DNA of 64,000 nt from Diaporthe sp. PMI_573 (GCA_021399435.1 JAJTUP010000111.1:1-64000), one strand, 5' to 3'. Numbered from the stretch's first letter, positions 32,800 to 43,420 are shown. The notes: a model not told the origin generated them from the letters alone. Numbers and translations: made by a program.

Positions 32800-33222
32800 A
32801 AGCAGTTCTTGGTCCAAAGGGTTAATGCCCACAGCTCTAGTAGTGTGTAGGGGAGCCGTTACCTAAGACGACACTGCGTCGTATTCCTTTAGACCTGCCA
32901 AATCCTTAGGTCGTTTAGCCTGCAGATGTATTAAAATGAGAGGGCTCCAACGCGAGAAAAGGAGAGATATTGAAAAAGAGCCGGAAGGGCCACGAAGACA
33001 ACAAAAGCAGGTGTTTGCTCTGATCAGACACAGGCACTGTTTTTCAAGTTCTAATAAAAGAAGATTAAGTCGCTCCTGCTTTGTAGAGTAGCAGAAGCAT
33101 GTCGGGGACTTAGTATAGTAGGTCTACAGCAAGTCTATAGCAGCGCCATCGCTTTGGCACTAGGATGTAAAAATAGTCATTATTGCAAGCCGTGTCTACG
33201 TGATCGTCAGTACAATTAATAG
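32800..33222. other. Intergenic stretch, nothing recognised
   Basis: About 420 bp with no repeat or domain-bearing frame noticed. Confidence 0.45.
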
Positions 33223-33477
33223 TCAGGGAATGCCAAAGTAGCCTGCAGAGGTCTCAAAGTGCTTCACGCGCTCTTCTACCTCGTCCATCTGCTCCTCGAC
33301 TTTCCCAGCGACCAAATCCGACAGCCTGTCCTCTACAAGCCGATCCTCCCTAGCATCCAGCTGGTCATTAAGCTCGGTTTTGAAGTCCTGTAGAGCAATC
33401 TTTTGTTTGTGGTCCCCCCACGTGCACCATTCACTACCCCGCACTTCTAGACTAACGTGAACACCGCACAACAGCAC
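33223..33477 (-). other. Coiled-coil ORF fragment, unknown
   Basis: An 84-codon open frame without an early ATG (opens with GTG). The C-terminal 60 residues are strongly charged with heptad-like spacing (ALQDFKTELNDQLDAREDRL, EEQMDEVEERVKHFE). It looks like the last exon or remnant of a coding sequence. No family recognised. Confidence 0.35.
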
Positions 33478-33840
33478 CCCACCCAGTGCTTGTACTGAAC
33501 CCTACTCCCATGCTTTGTGTTAGATCTACCTATAGCAGCTAGTTAATAGTCCTCCTTCCCCCTATACGTTGCTTTTTAGCCGCTTGCTTTGTGCTTAAAG
33601 ATAAAGCTGCTGGTGATGCTGTCTTAGCCGATTCAGCGACGAGCAAGTTAACTGCCCAGACCGATCGATCGATCAACTTAGCTCTCGAGTTAGGAGCTTA
33701 TTTACCGTAATTTGATTGAGAGCTCGATTGGCAAATCAACTTAATTGGGCTTCAAAGTGCGTGATTTTTACGTTTGAGCGTATGGGAATAGAGGCATACT
33801 GTATTATGGCGTTTAATGTAGTGACATTAACGCTAGTTGG

Positions 33841-34191
33841 TTACAAAGCTGCACCGTGTTCTTTGGCCACGGCCATCCAATGATCTCGATCGGCTTCTAG
33901 CTTCTTGACCTTTGCCTCCAATTCCTTAAATTTAGCAACCTGGCGCTGCCTATACTTGCGAGCAGTGGCGGTATTTCGTGCTCGCTTTATAGCAACGGTG
34001 TTGTTAGGATCCTCAACAATAATTGGAGGTAGAGGTTTGCTTCGAGGACGATCTTGACGTCGGAATCCAACACCTGACTGTGAAAAGCTTTGGCGAGACT
34101 GACACTTGAGCCTGTCAACGGTAATTGATGAGAAATTTATTGAAACCTTTTGAGAATATTTGGAGTTTGCACAAGATTGAAAGTATATATG
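33841..34191 (-). pseudogene. bZIP (GCN4/Cpc1-like) C-terminal fragment
   Basis: The frame ending at the TAA 33843..33841 encodes a basic region and leucine zipper at the C-terminus: IKRARNTATARKYRQRQVAK, then KELEAKVKKLEADRDHW. The N-x2-A-x2-(R)-Y/S-R pattern with RARNT.A.RK.R matches GCN4-type regulators. They bind TGACTCA-like sites and control amino-acid starvation responses. The frame is open back to a TGA at 34194 but has no ATG, and no acidic activation region is recognisable. Either an upstream exon exists or, more likely, only a 3' fragment remains. The Fot1/pogo insertion begins only 350 bp upstream. Confidence 0.7.
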
Positions 34192-34547
34192 TCAGGATCT
34201 TATATTAGCTTCTTTAAATAAGGAACTCAGAAGTAATCTTGAATTCACTCTATAATCCCGGCTGTCCATCTTGGTCCGTTATTGTGGGGTTATTGTTAGA
34301 CAATAGAGACATATTTGCTCATTTCAACAGATGCTCGGGTCGGCCTCACAACACCAGCGAGCTTTTATAACACTATCATCAGAACCCATCTTGCCGCCGT
34401 GGATCCCTGGCCAGGCTTTTTTTTTGAGAAAGACCATGCGCAGTGCTTTTGTGGATGTAATGCTTTTATGATGTGCAGGAATCTTTGTAATTGTTATAGC
34501 ACAGTAACAATACAGTACAGTACATTATTGTAGGAAAAGTTTATGTA
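34192..34547. other. Short stretch upstream of the pogo element
   Basis: No gene seen; contains a small ACAGTACAGTAC repeat at about 34500. Confidence 0.4.
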
Positions 34548-34867
34548 ACGTGGTTTACCAGTCAGCCGGACATATCACATGCCCGGACAGTTTTACCAAC
34601 TCCACCAACTTTAGCCAACCCTAGCACCCACCCAGGGCAGAAGAATCAATTGAAATTGGCACCAATTAGTGCCAACTGGTCCCAATTGCTCAATTTCAAT
34701 TGATTTAGTCAATTTAGAGTCGTGGTGGGGGTGTAGTGCTAGTCCAAATATTTAGAGTTTGGGTGGGCGGGTTTGTTTTTGGTGCAGATCGCGTCTCCAT
34801 TTTTCGCGTCAGTCACGCATCACTCTACCCACTTAAACATTCAACACGCTAGAAAACAACATCCATA

Positions 34868-36550
34868 ATGCCAATCTACTCAAAAGAGGAGAAAATCAAA
34901 CTAGCGCTTCAGGCAATTGAGAATTCTAAAAAAAATCAAAAGAAACCCTTAAGTGCACGTCAGGCTGCACGGCTTTTTAACGTTCCACATAGCACAATAT
35001 CCGACAGGATGAACAACCGACCACGTCGTGAAGAATCACGCGTCGAGAAGCATAAACTTGACCCAGTTGAAGAGCAAACACTTGTTCGATACGTCGTTGA
35101 GCAAGATGCACGAGGGTTTCCACTACGACTTTCTGGTGTGGAAGATATGGCCAACCTTCTGCTGGCATCGCGTGATGGCAAGCCCGTTGGCAAGCACTGG
35201 GCACGACGCTTCGTGGATGCACAACCTACCTTGAAGACTAGGTTTAATCGGCCTTATGACTACCAGAGGGCCCTCTGCGAAGATCCAGAGGTCATTGGGA
35301 ACTGGTTCCGGCTACTCCGCAACATGATGGCCAAGTATGGGATCACAGATGACGACCTGTATAACTTCGACGAGACTGGCTTCATGATGGGCGTGATAAC
35401 TGCAACATTGATTGTTACACGTTCTGATCGACATGGAAAAGCTAAATCTATTCAACCTGGAAACCGGGAATGGGCAACAGCTATCGAATGTATTAATGCG
35501 AAGGGCTGGTGTATCCCGCCGTTCGTGATCGTCCAGGGCGCCTACCACCTTGCCAACGGGACAACGGAGTCTGGCTTCCCACCAAGCTGGATAATCAAGC
35601 CTACTCCAAATGGGTGGACAGATAACGAGACTGGTCTAGAATGGATTCGGCACTTCGACAAGCATACAGTCAAGCGGACCAAGGGTAAATACCGGATGCT
35701 TATCCTGGATGGACATGAAAGCCATGTATCAGCGGAGTTCGAGCAGTACTGCAAGGAGAACAACATTATCCCTATTAGCATGCCACCGCATTCATCTCAT
35801 CTGCTCCAGCCATTGGACGTTGCATTGTTCTCGCCGTTGAAGCGTGCATATGGCGATGAGATCAACCTCTTCATCCGGGCATCGATCAACCACATCACCA
35901 AGTCCGAGTTCTTCATTGCGTTCAAGGCAGCCCACGACAAGGTCTTTACAGAAGAAAACATGAAAGCTGGGTTCAGAGGGGCTGGTATTTCTCCATGGGA
36001 CCCAGATTCTGTTATTTCTAAGCTGGATGTCCGCCTACAAACTCCAGTGCAATCCCTCCCCGTGTCACCATCGAAATGGGAATCACAGACACCCTCTAAT
36101 GCCCACCAGACTGTCCAGCAATCAAGTTTCATTCAGAGCAAGATCTCTAACCATCAGGGGAGCTCCCCTACACCAATTATCCAGGCAGTTGAAAAGTTCA
36201 CGAAGGGTGCACAAGCAATGGCGCATCAGATCACTCTTTTGAATGATCGGGTCCGTACCCTTGAGAAGGCTAATATTGGGCTCGCCAAGCGCCGGAGAGC
36301 TAAAAGAAGTCGGGTACAGCTTGGAGGGGCACTTAGTATTGAGGATTCCCAGGCGATAATCGAGGAAAAACAGAAGGGGAAGCGGCCAGCTGGTGAAATC
36401 GGTGGTAGCGCAGAGGAGGCGGTCCGCGGCGGACCGAGCAAACGACGATGTGGCAACTGCGGCGAGACTGGGCATTATGCAACAACTTGTCGGAAAGATG
36501 TAGAAGGGTCTAGTCAGTCAGATTCTGAGTGTATAATAGTACATTCTTAA
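34868..36550 (+). CDS. Fot1/pogo transposase with zinc-knuckle tail (560 aa)
   Basis: ATG at 34868. Residues 1-60 form a psq-type helix-turn-helix (SARQAARLFNVPHSTISDR); residues 65-130 are a CENP-B-like DNA-binding half. The DDE domain has D168 (YNFDETGF), D281 (LILDGHESH) and D317 (LLQPLDVALF), a DD35D spacing typical of Fot1/pogo. The C-terminus has a coiled coil (QITLLNDRVRTLEKANI), a basic KRRRAKRSR stretch that may serve as nuclear signal, and a CCHC knuckle CGNCGETGHYATTC at about residue 530. No disabling change was seen. It cuts and pastes its element at TA sites. Knuckle tails occur in other fungal pogo proteins. Confidence 0.95.
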   Translation: MPIYSKEEKIKLALQAIENSKKNQKKPLSARQAARLFNVPHSTISDRMNNRPRREESRVEKHKLDPVEEQTLVRYVVEQDARGFPLRLSGVEDMANLLLASRDGKPVGKHWARRFVDAQPTLKTRFNRPYDYQRALCEDPEVIGNWFRLLRNMMAKYGITDDDLYNFDETGFMMGVITATLIVTRSDRHGKAKSIQPGNREWATAIECINAKGWCIPPFVIVQGAYHLANGTTESGFPPSWIIKPTPNGWTDNETGLEWIRHFDKHTVKRTKGKYRMLILDGHESHVSAEFEQYCKENNIIPISMPPHSSHLLQPLDVALFSPLKRAYGDEINLFIRASINHITKSEFFIAFKAAHDKVFTEENMKAGFRGAGISPWDPDSVISKLDVRLQTPVQSLPVSPSKWESQTPSNAHQTVQQSSFIQSKISNHQGSSPTPIIQAVEKFTKGAQAMAHQITLLNDRVRTLEKANIGLAKRRRAKRSRVQLGGALSIEDSQAIIEEKQKGKRPAGEIGGSAEEAVRGGPSKRRCGNCGETGHYATTCRKDVEGSSQSDSECIIVHS

Positions 36551-36568
36551 GCGGTCCGCGGCGGACCG
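36419..36568. repeat. Pair of identical 18-bp GC palindromes around the zinc-knuckle tail
   Basis: GCGGTCCGCGGCGGACCG occurs at 36419..36436 inside the transposase frame and again at 36551..36568 directly after the TAA stop. Between the copies lies exactly the C-terminal CCHC segment. The near-palindrome (GGTCCGC/GCGGACC) is strikingly GC-rich for its surroundings. Confidence 0.8.
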
Positions 36569-36872
36569 CCCAATTAGTTGGTCTGGATGGTGTAGGTTGA
36601 GGTTGATTCTGCATGGCTGAAATGCTCCATTTTGGTGGGGAAGCCGATTTTCCCACCAAAAGTCGGCCACTTTAGACTAGCACTGCAGCCACGTTAACCT
36701 CTCCAAATTGACTAAATCAATTGAAATTGAGCAATTGGGACCAGTTGGCACTAATTGGTGCCAATTTCAATTGATTCTTCTGCCCTGGGTGGGTGCTAGG
36801 GTTGGCTAAAGTTGGTGGAGTTGGTAAAACTGTCCGGGCATGTGATATGTCCGGCTGACTGGTAAACCACGT

Positions 36873-37535
36873 TAAAGGAGTTTACGAAGTACAGTATTAC
36901 GTAATAGTTAAACAAATAAGGCCCTTTGATGACTTTGGTCAAATTCACCTGTGGCAGCCGAGCAGGGCAAGATGACGACTGCTTTTGCGCCGTCCAGGGT
37001 TTACCAGCCAACTCCCGCTGGTACTGGTCTATCCAGCGCTGTACCGAGCCGTCCGGCTCGTCCCATCGCTCGATGGATGCAGTTGATGGATGATCGGGCT
37101 CTTCGGGAGCTGATCGATGATGCCAACTTTGAGGTAGAGTGACGTACATCGCTGTCCAGGTTTGTTCACCGCGGATTCGTGCCGTACGGTTCCGGATACT
37201 GGTTTCTTAAAGGGTCTCTTGTTTACAAAGAGTTAGTTAAGAAGGAAGCTATAAAAACAAGACTCCTTGAGGGACTAATATACCTACCTTTAGCCATCAT
37301 GTTCGGCGATGGAATGTTGATTGGCTCTCTCCTCCCTATCCACCACGAGCTTATTAAGAACTTGGCGGCTTTCATCCGTGCCCTTCATTCCAGAGCTCCG
37401 TTCTGCTGAGAGTTTCAGGTCCCACGGCGAAGAACGTAGGACCATCCGGGATTCCCTCCGGCCCAGCATCCTCCATCATCCATTGAGGACCGATTTGGTG
37501 GTGTGCATATGAGTTATAGGTGAGCGTCTCCAGGC
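36873..37535. other. Stretch without a recognised gene
   Basis: A 63-codon plus frame (36951..37142, ending RALRELIDDANFEVE) is overlapped by a minus frame of 117 codons. Neither has a known domain. Confidence 0.35.
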
Positions 37536-38330
37536 CTACAGGTAGTTATAAGGTGTTTCCTGGTCTGAGAGAATGCTGGGATATAGGCTCTTAATGTCCT
37601 CGTCGATTTTGATGCCTGTATGGACAGGATTGGGCAAGTAGTCCGCATCAGAGTGCTGTATTAGACTAGGAGGCACATGAGGGGTTATATCATCAACCCA
37701 GTCCTGCAAGGAATAAGCGCCGCGCCCAATGGGGACTTCTGAACAATAATTAAATGCTGCCGTTGGGCAGAGAGCTCCCAAGAGACCTAAGGTGATTAGC
37801 AAAGGTAGGACTAAAGGGAGGCATAGCGTTACAATAACAACTATAGCTAACAAAGTTGGTGCATAAAAGCAGGCATGGAAGGGGAGAAAAGACAACTTAC
37901 TAGCGTTGAAAAGGGCTGTGCTCGATTGATATGTGGCTAGTAGGCCTGATGACCAATGACTTGGTGCATCGTCTGGGTTGATGTCCTGAAACCCGAAATT
38001 CCATATACCACAGTTATGATCAGCAGGTCGAGCGGGCACGGGGAATTCTAGCGAGGAATCGGCGATAATTCTGTGTTGCACATTATATTCGGATAGTCCA
38101 ACCATGTGTTCATATCGGAGAATCGTTAGAGGATTAGTAGGTACATCTTGAGCCTTAGATGGGAAGCCAAAGTGCCAAAGAAGTTCCGTACAAATGTAGA
38201 TATTCGAAGAAGACTCCCAGACTTCCGAAGGGCAAGCTCTCAGGCCGGAAAGGAAGCCACCTAGAGCGCCTCGCCAATGCCAGGGAGGCCAGGGACATTG
38301 CAAAGATCGTCGGGTGTGCGGACGATCCAA
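37536..38330 (-). CDS. Hypothetical protein with one intron, unknown
   Basis: The frame is open for 264 codons, but a good intron (37787..37900, GTAAGTTG...CACCTTAG, 114 nt) lies inside it. Its removal keeps the frame and joins TALFNAS to LLGALCPTAAFNYC. This intron translates as a hydrophobic run that would otherwise be mistaken for a membrane segment. The exons are soluble-looking (EHMVGLSEYNVQHRIIADS, GAYSLQDWVDDITPHVPPS). The start is uncertain: the ATG at the 38100 region (MVGLSE) is as likely as the one at 38330. No family recognised. Confidence 0.4.
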   Translation of the reverse strand: MDRPHTRRSLQCPWPPWHWRGALGGFLSGLRACPSEVWESSSNIYICTELLWHFGFPSKAQDVPTNPLTILRYEHMVGLSEYNVQHRIIADSSLEFPVPARPADHNCGIWNFGFQDINPDDAPSHWSSGLLATYQSSTALFNASKLSFLPFHACFYAPTLLAIVVIVTLCLPLVLPLLITLGLLGALCPTAAFNYCSEVPIGRGAYSLQDWVDDITPHVPPSLIQHSDADYLPNPVHTGIKIDEDIKSLYPSILSDQETPYNYL

Positions 38331-39660
38331 TCCAACGTTTCAACGACTGTATGTTCTTCCTCCCTTTCTCTGCTCTCGCTAGACAGCTAGCTTACCAGAG
38401 GACATCAGTGAAGAAGGGCAAGAAAGAGGACCTCATGAAGATCTTCCTGCTAGACTACTACTACAGTGTTACATTCGGGAGAGGCACGGGCTCGGCTTTG
38501 ACCACCATCCGTACGATGCCGCTGTCGTTGCACTTCAGTTGTAAACTAGGACACAGCCAACAGGTTTGGTTATCAAAGTCTTCGATGACGTTATCACTAA
38601 CTTAGGCCGGCAAATGCCTGAGAGCGTTGCTAAGTGCGTGTAGTTTTATTGAGCCGTTTTCACAGATAAAAATATTGTAATTAAATTGAAATGAGCATCT
38701 GATGATAATCTGGAACAAGAACTGCGGAAGCGAAAATAGATATAACGCGGAGTGGGGTACGTTGGGAACTGAGAGAGTCTAGAGCGGTTGCATCGACGGT
38801 CATTGAGAAAGATTCAATTTGGCAGGAATAAAGAGCGTACAAAAACAAATCTATCCTTGCATTCGACCTCGTCTTTGGTCTAAAACATAAAAGGGGATGA
38901 GGTACAGTATAATAGTGGTCTCTAATACAATAAGACGAAATACCGTACGTTACGAAGTTAATACAGGTACTTCGAGCAGCCACCGAAATTTCTTTACAAA
39001 CTTAAACTGAAAAACGTGGTAGTTTACAGAATGATAATAACGGGACCCTACTTCTTATAAGTCTCGTCCCGGACAACTAGAGCTTGGCCAAATCACTGTA
39101 CTGCACCTGGATTCCCACCCCTTGTGGTTTGGTGTAGCAAAGGCGAGATTCCCGTTCTTTCGATGTGTCGGATCTGAAGTCTTCGATACGGCACCGGATC
39201 TTGTCACCAATATGGTCGAAACAGCGCTTCAGGTAGTTTTGGACATCAATATAAACCATACCCCTACCCGGATGTATCGTGTGGTTCTACGCCGCGTTCC
39301 TCTGCTTTTAGAGAAGGACTTTCTTGTTACGATGCGTGCTTTTAATATACGAAACACAGTGTTCTCGACTATGGTTGCCACTGCTAAACCTCGCCAAGGG
39401 TTGATTCCGTTGAGACAGAAAATCACGAAAATTTATACAAGGCGCTAGAAACTGGTGCAAGTAGTTTTGAGACTATTTCTTTCCCTCTTTGATTCCGTAT
39501 AAGCATGTATAACAATTTTACAAAACAAGGCTGAGGAGGCGCTATCCATGCACCTAGACAAGGATTGTCTCTTGTCCCGGCATCTCGCCCGCGTATCTGT
39601 CCCCAGATGAACCAGTTGCGCGTGAATCCTCCAGCATAAATGTAATCAGAGAGGCAATTT
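38331..39660. other. Stretch with weak ORFs only
   Basis: A 148-codon plus frame at 38159..38605 opposes the previous gene (KGSHLERLANAREARDIAKI) and a 108-codon plus frame lies at 39122..39448. Neither shows a family match and I do not call them genes. Confidence 0.35.
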
Positions 39661-40028
39661 TTAGTGATCTGCAGAGCTGTCCTCAGCAACGTCTTCTCCC
39701 CACTTTTGGGCGCCACTGGTTTCAGTTGGATGATGAATTTCCGGCAATGGATATGTGAGCATCTGAAAATCAATTAGCGCCAAACATTGATAATCAGCGT
39801 GATGTCTGGACTAACAATGTCGCTCAGGGGCGGCGGCCACTTTTTATTTTCTGGATTCGAGGAAAACACATAAAACTTTCCATTCTTGTGAATGGCAAGA
39901 AACACCTCGCCTCCACAACGAACATGAAGTCCTTCTACCTTTCTCATCATCGTCCGTAGCCGCTTTCGAAACATCTCACCTTCACGCTTAGCTCTTTTCA
40001 CACTTATTCTTCGATGTTCTGGATCCAT
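39661..40028 (-). CDS. Small MADS-box-like protein, two exons
   Basis: ATG at 40028. Exon 1 runs to 39816; a 53-nt intron 39763..39815 (GTTAGT...GCTAAT...TTTCAG) is followed by exon 2 to the stop at 39661, giving 104 residues. Residues 10-55 read KRAKREGEMFRKRLRTMMRK, then EGLHVRCGGEVFLAIHKNGK and FYVFSS. The pattern of a basic helix with F-x-KR, then M-x-K, then L..L.G.EV.L.I...GK.Y.F is the MADS/SRF DNA-binding fold, diverged. Short MADS-like proteins occur in ascomycetes; roles are unknown. The splice signals and frame preservation support a real gene. Confidence 0.6.
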
Positions 40029-40867
40029 TTGGAAGTAGGATGAGCAATTTTACAAGAGGGAAAACAATTATGGGAAAAAAAGGATGAATGTGAGAGGGCT
40101 GTCTGTGGAATACGAAACTTATCGAGGGTCCTCCATTTGGCGAAGATTCTGTGTGATCAGCGGTACTTACTAGATTGAGTAGATTAGCACTGAGTATTTC
40201 TGTAGGTATGCTGCACAGTATTTACAGCTGACCAGGTTATGTTTGTACTTGAGTGAACAAATTACAGAGTTATAGTAGCATCAAAGGTGGCAGTGCATCA
40301 TCAATAGACTCAGCGGTTGATAAGATCCTGGATTTGAGTATCCATACAGTATCTGACTCAAGGTTAAAAGTATCTTTGCCCGCGTATCGAAGGGTCATCT
40401 TGGACCGCAGTAGCATATGTATATGCTTATCTGTCGCATTTCCCATCGTGCCTCGATTGGGATCAAGAGTAATCGGCCCATACCAGCTGCTACGATTGTA
40501 TTCCGAGCGTGCTTCTGACATTCGCCGGCTGCGGGATGCATCAGGTGCATTGGAAGTCAATAAGGAGGACTGGCTTGTGATTGTAGAGACGTTGATTGTA
40601 GAGTTCGTTGGGGTGGGCGACTTGAATATTTTAGATGATGTATTTGAAGTAGATTGATTGGGTAAATCTTGTGTTGGACATTTGATTAACTTTACTTGGA
40701 AATTCTGCCTTGCATAGCCGCAATGGGCCTATTCGACCAGCATCTAGGCAGGAGCCCCTCCCACGCTTGTACTCTTATGGAATGGATAACTAGAAGTTTG
40801 ACCTCAGATGTTTTACTCGAAGCTGTCTGCATCCATTCCAGATTAGATTGTCAACTGGAAAACACCA
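40029..40867. other. Stretch with one unknown ORF
   Basis: A 134-codon plus frame (40253..40657) starts with ATG but matches no family known to me. Otherwise nothing was seen before the Gypsy remnant. Confidence 0.35.
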
Positions 40868-41260
40868 ACCGGCTTGACTGATGTGCAAGCCTTCATCGGG
40901 CTTGGCAGCTTCTACCGACGGTTTATCCGGAACTTTTCCGGAGTGGTGTCACCACTCGTCCGCCTGGCCAAGAAAGGAGTCCCGTTCATTTTCGATACAG
41001 CCTATGAGGAAGCTTTCAACAACCTGAAGACCGCGTTTACCTAAGCCCCTTTTTTTGCTGGGGTGCTGTCTCAATATGGAGACGACGGCATCCTGCGACC
41101 TGTTGCGTTCTTCTCTAAGATACACTCTGTCACTGAATGCAACTACGAGATCTAACATAAAGAGTTGCTTGCATTCATACGCTGTTTTGAGGAATGACGT
41201 CCAGAGCTAGAAGGAGCACCGTCCCCGGTAAAGGTCATTACGGATCACAAGAACAAAAGA
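40868..41260 (+). pseudogene. Gypsy (Ty3-type) pol remnant: RT end and RNase H
   Basis: One frame reads [20 protein letters not shown] and [16 protein letters not shown] (the RT connection region), then [20 protein letters not shown] and HKELLAFIRCFEE (start of RNase H), then VKVITDHKN. Three in-frame stops interrupt it: TAA at 41042, TAA at 41153 and TGA at 41195. The last replaces the conserved Trp after CFEE, as expected of a G-to-A change. No LTRs or other pol parts are near. A short, decayed fragment. Confidence 0.8.
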
Positions 41261-41493
41261 TATTTAGGGATCGCAGTTTTGGCTCAAGGAAGGCACAGAA
41301 CATGTAAGTAATCGGGCAGCCTCCACAAACTTGATTCAATCATCCTGTACCACCACCACATCAAATTAATTCGAATTCTCGTTACTATCAATCTAGTAAG
41401 CACTAGAGACTCCTTCTAATTGCTTAGATCTCATTATTTCGGCGTTGGGAGAATGGTGCAGGTCCCAGGCTACTTTGGCCTTGAGGCGTAGTA

Positions 41494-42482
41494 CAGAGAC
41501 CCAAACAACTCAACGTAATCAACGAGTTGATCAACGGCCAACTCAACCAACTCAATGGAGGACTTTATTAGTAAGCTGCCCAACTCAATAATTACCTTGA
41601 AATTGGTGGATCTCGTTGATTTCGTGGATATGAAGTGGGTCTACTAGCCACTGTTAGTGACTGTAACTGCGGACTGGTATAAATCCTAACAGCGACCCCG
41701 TAACAAAGGCTATGTGTGGCTTCTACGTGTGGCAGATCGCCTAATTTCCCTGGCCGCCACCTCCTTTTAGCCTCTGTTCTGCCCTCAATTCTGCTTCTAA
41801 CTGCCACATCGATTTCAACAGCTACACCGATTGCATTGCGTAACTAGCTCAGGATGAGTATTTTATCAGATTCTGACGCCATCACTGCTGTTGACGTGAT
41901 GGAAATTTTAGGTCGTCTCCAGCGCCTTCTACAGCTTTCACGCCATTCTCGCCAGCTCGACGTTCTAAGTCGATATCCAGAAAGGCAACGACAGGAAGTG
42001 GGTTTGCAAAATTTGCATCCGCAAGAACACTCTTAAGCCAAAGACCTTCACATCAACGGGCATCCAAAATACCCTAAAGAGAGTCAATGGCGTCATTTCT
42101 CGGCCGAGCGAGAGAGCTGGCAGAAGAGGAGAACGGGTGGGAATAACTGGTGGAGCATGTCGCGAATATCTCGTCAACTAGGCCAACTGTGACAGGACAA
42201 GAGCACGAACGAGGTCGAGTGTGACTTGGGTAAAATGATTGTTTACGAGTAAAGAAAGAGACGCCTAAGGAAAACTTCGACTTAAGCTATTTAAACAATA
42301 TTCGTAAAGTGAGACTATTCATAAAGTATGAAAGTCACATGATCGTTCCCTCACACCAACTTAACGTCAATCCATTCAACGAAAGCGTTCAGTTGATCAA
42401 CTCAACGAGAGGTCGGCGATTACTAAGCCAATTCACTCAATATAGGTCGTCCGTTGAGTTGGTTGAGTTGTTTGGGTTTCTG
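41494..42482 (+). mobile_element. hAT-like segment with AACTCAAC subterminal repeats and BED fragment
   Basis: The left end (CAGAGACCCAAACAACTCAAC) and right end (complement CAGAAACCC, AAACAACTCAAC) are inverted, and both are followed by CAACTCAACC-type arrays (41501..41590, 42350..42470). Inside, an ATG at 41854 starts a short frame, followed in a shifted frame by KGNDRKWVCKICIRKNT (about 41975..42050), a BED finger. The rest of a transposase is absent. No 8-bp duplication was found, so boundaries are approximate. Confidence 0.5.
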
Positions 42483-43055
42483 GGTCTCCTACGCCGATAC
42501 GACATCCAATACGACCCCAAGATTCACCGGCTCCGCTGTCAAGGTCATATTATCGACCTCTCCGCGAAAGCCTTCCTCTTCGTCACCGACAGTGAAAAGC
42601 TCGAACGCGACAATACTGGCCTGCATGATGTGACACTAAAGCAAGTTGAAGCGTGGCGGGAAAAGGGCCCTCTTGGTAAGCTTCACAACTTCATCGTCTA
42701 CATTCAACGGAGTGTTCAGCGCAGCCAGAAGTTTCTTGCTATCAGCCACAATCGTAGGCTAGCGCGAGACAATGACACAAGGTGGAGCTCGTGGTATACC
42801 ATGTTGAGGGCGGCATTGAACCTCAGAGATGCAATTGACGGCTACGTTCACAAATGGGGGGACGCAGATTGCGCCGGAGACGAACTCTCCTCGGAGGACT
42901 GGATCGTCTTGGAGAAGATCAAGTCGTTCTTGGAGAAGCTGAAGATGGCGACCAAGGCTCTTGAATCGTCGTTTGCAACACTCGAAAATGTCCTCCTGGC
43001 CATGGACTTCGTGTTGGCACAATTCGAAGCAGGAAAGGCGCAGTGCTCGCAATAG
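42483..43055 (+). pseudogene. hAT transposase remnant F (central part)
   Basis: The frame reads YDPKIHRLRCQGHIIDLSAKAF, WREKGPLGKLHNFIVYIQRS and RDNDTRWSSWYTML. These are the central hAT blocks. It ends at a stop at 43055, where a CAGTGCTCGC terminus-like sequence (43040) begins. The catalytic start and the hATC domain are missing. It may be the continuation of the BED fragment to its left after deletion of the middle. Confidence 0.7.
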
Positions 43056-43262
43056 TCCAATCAGTCCGTCTAAACTCCCCAGACTGTCCATTTAGTCCGT
43101 CCGACTTGGTCAGACTAGACCAACAGTCTAGCCGAGATGCCCAGACTAGACCAGCAGTCTAGCTGAGATGCCCAGACTGGACTATTAGTCCGTCTGTCGC
43201 CTTTAGACCAAACTACAATACTGACTACAGTTTAGACTAATAGTCTAGACTTCATAAACGAC
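43040..43262. repeat. CAGACTAGACC subterminal array of the next hAT
   Basis: CAGTGCTCGCAATAGTCC at 43040 is followed by repeated CAGACTAGACCAGCAGTCTAG-like motifs, including short palindromes, to about 43260. By analogy with the other elements this is the 3' subterminal region of the minus-strand hAT at 43421..44660. Confidence 0.55.
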
Positions 43263-43420
43263 GTCTAGCTCTCCGTTCTACCTCTGGCCCCAAGCTACCC
43301 ACCACATAACTAATATACTACTACCTGATCATGTCTTTTCCGCCAGCCTACCCACAAAGTTTCTAAACATCAGGCATAGCATCTGTAGCTGCTGGAGCAA
43401 CGTAGCCACCCTAGAATTCA

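Larger units (their letters stand above)
34548..36872 (+). mobile_element. Fot1/pogo-type Tc1-mariner element, complete
   Basis: Inverted terminal repeats of about 168 bp (34548..34715 and 36705..36872, start ACGTGGTTTACCAG) are essentially identical, and TA dinucleotides flank both ends (34546..34547, 36873..36874), the target duplication of this superfamily. The 2325-bp element contains one long transposase frame. Similarity beyond the 168 bp continues imperfectly. Near-identity of the TIRs and the open frame suggest recent insertion. Confidence 0.95.

Noticed and set aside
36951..37149. Overlapping plus and minus ORFs next to the pogo element
   Set aside because: Both are short and lack motifs; no basis for choosing a strand.
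37787..37900. Transmembrane segment in the protein at 37536..38330
   Set aside because: The hydrophobic run is the translation of a sequence with a strong GTAAGT donor, pyrimidine-rich body and CTTAG acceptor, so it is an intron.
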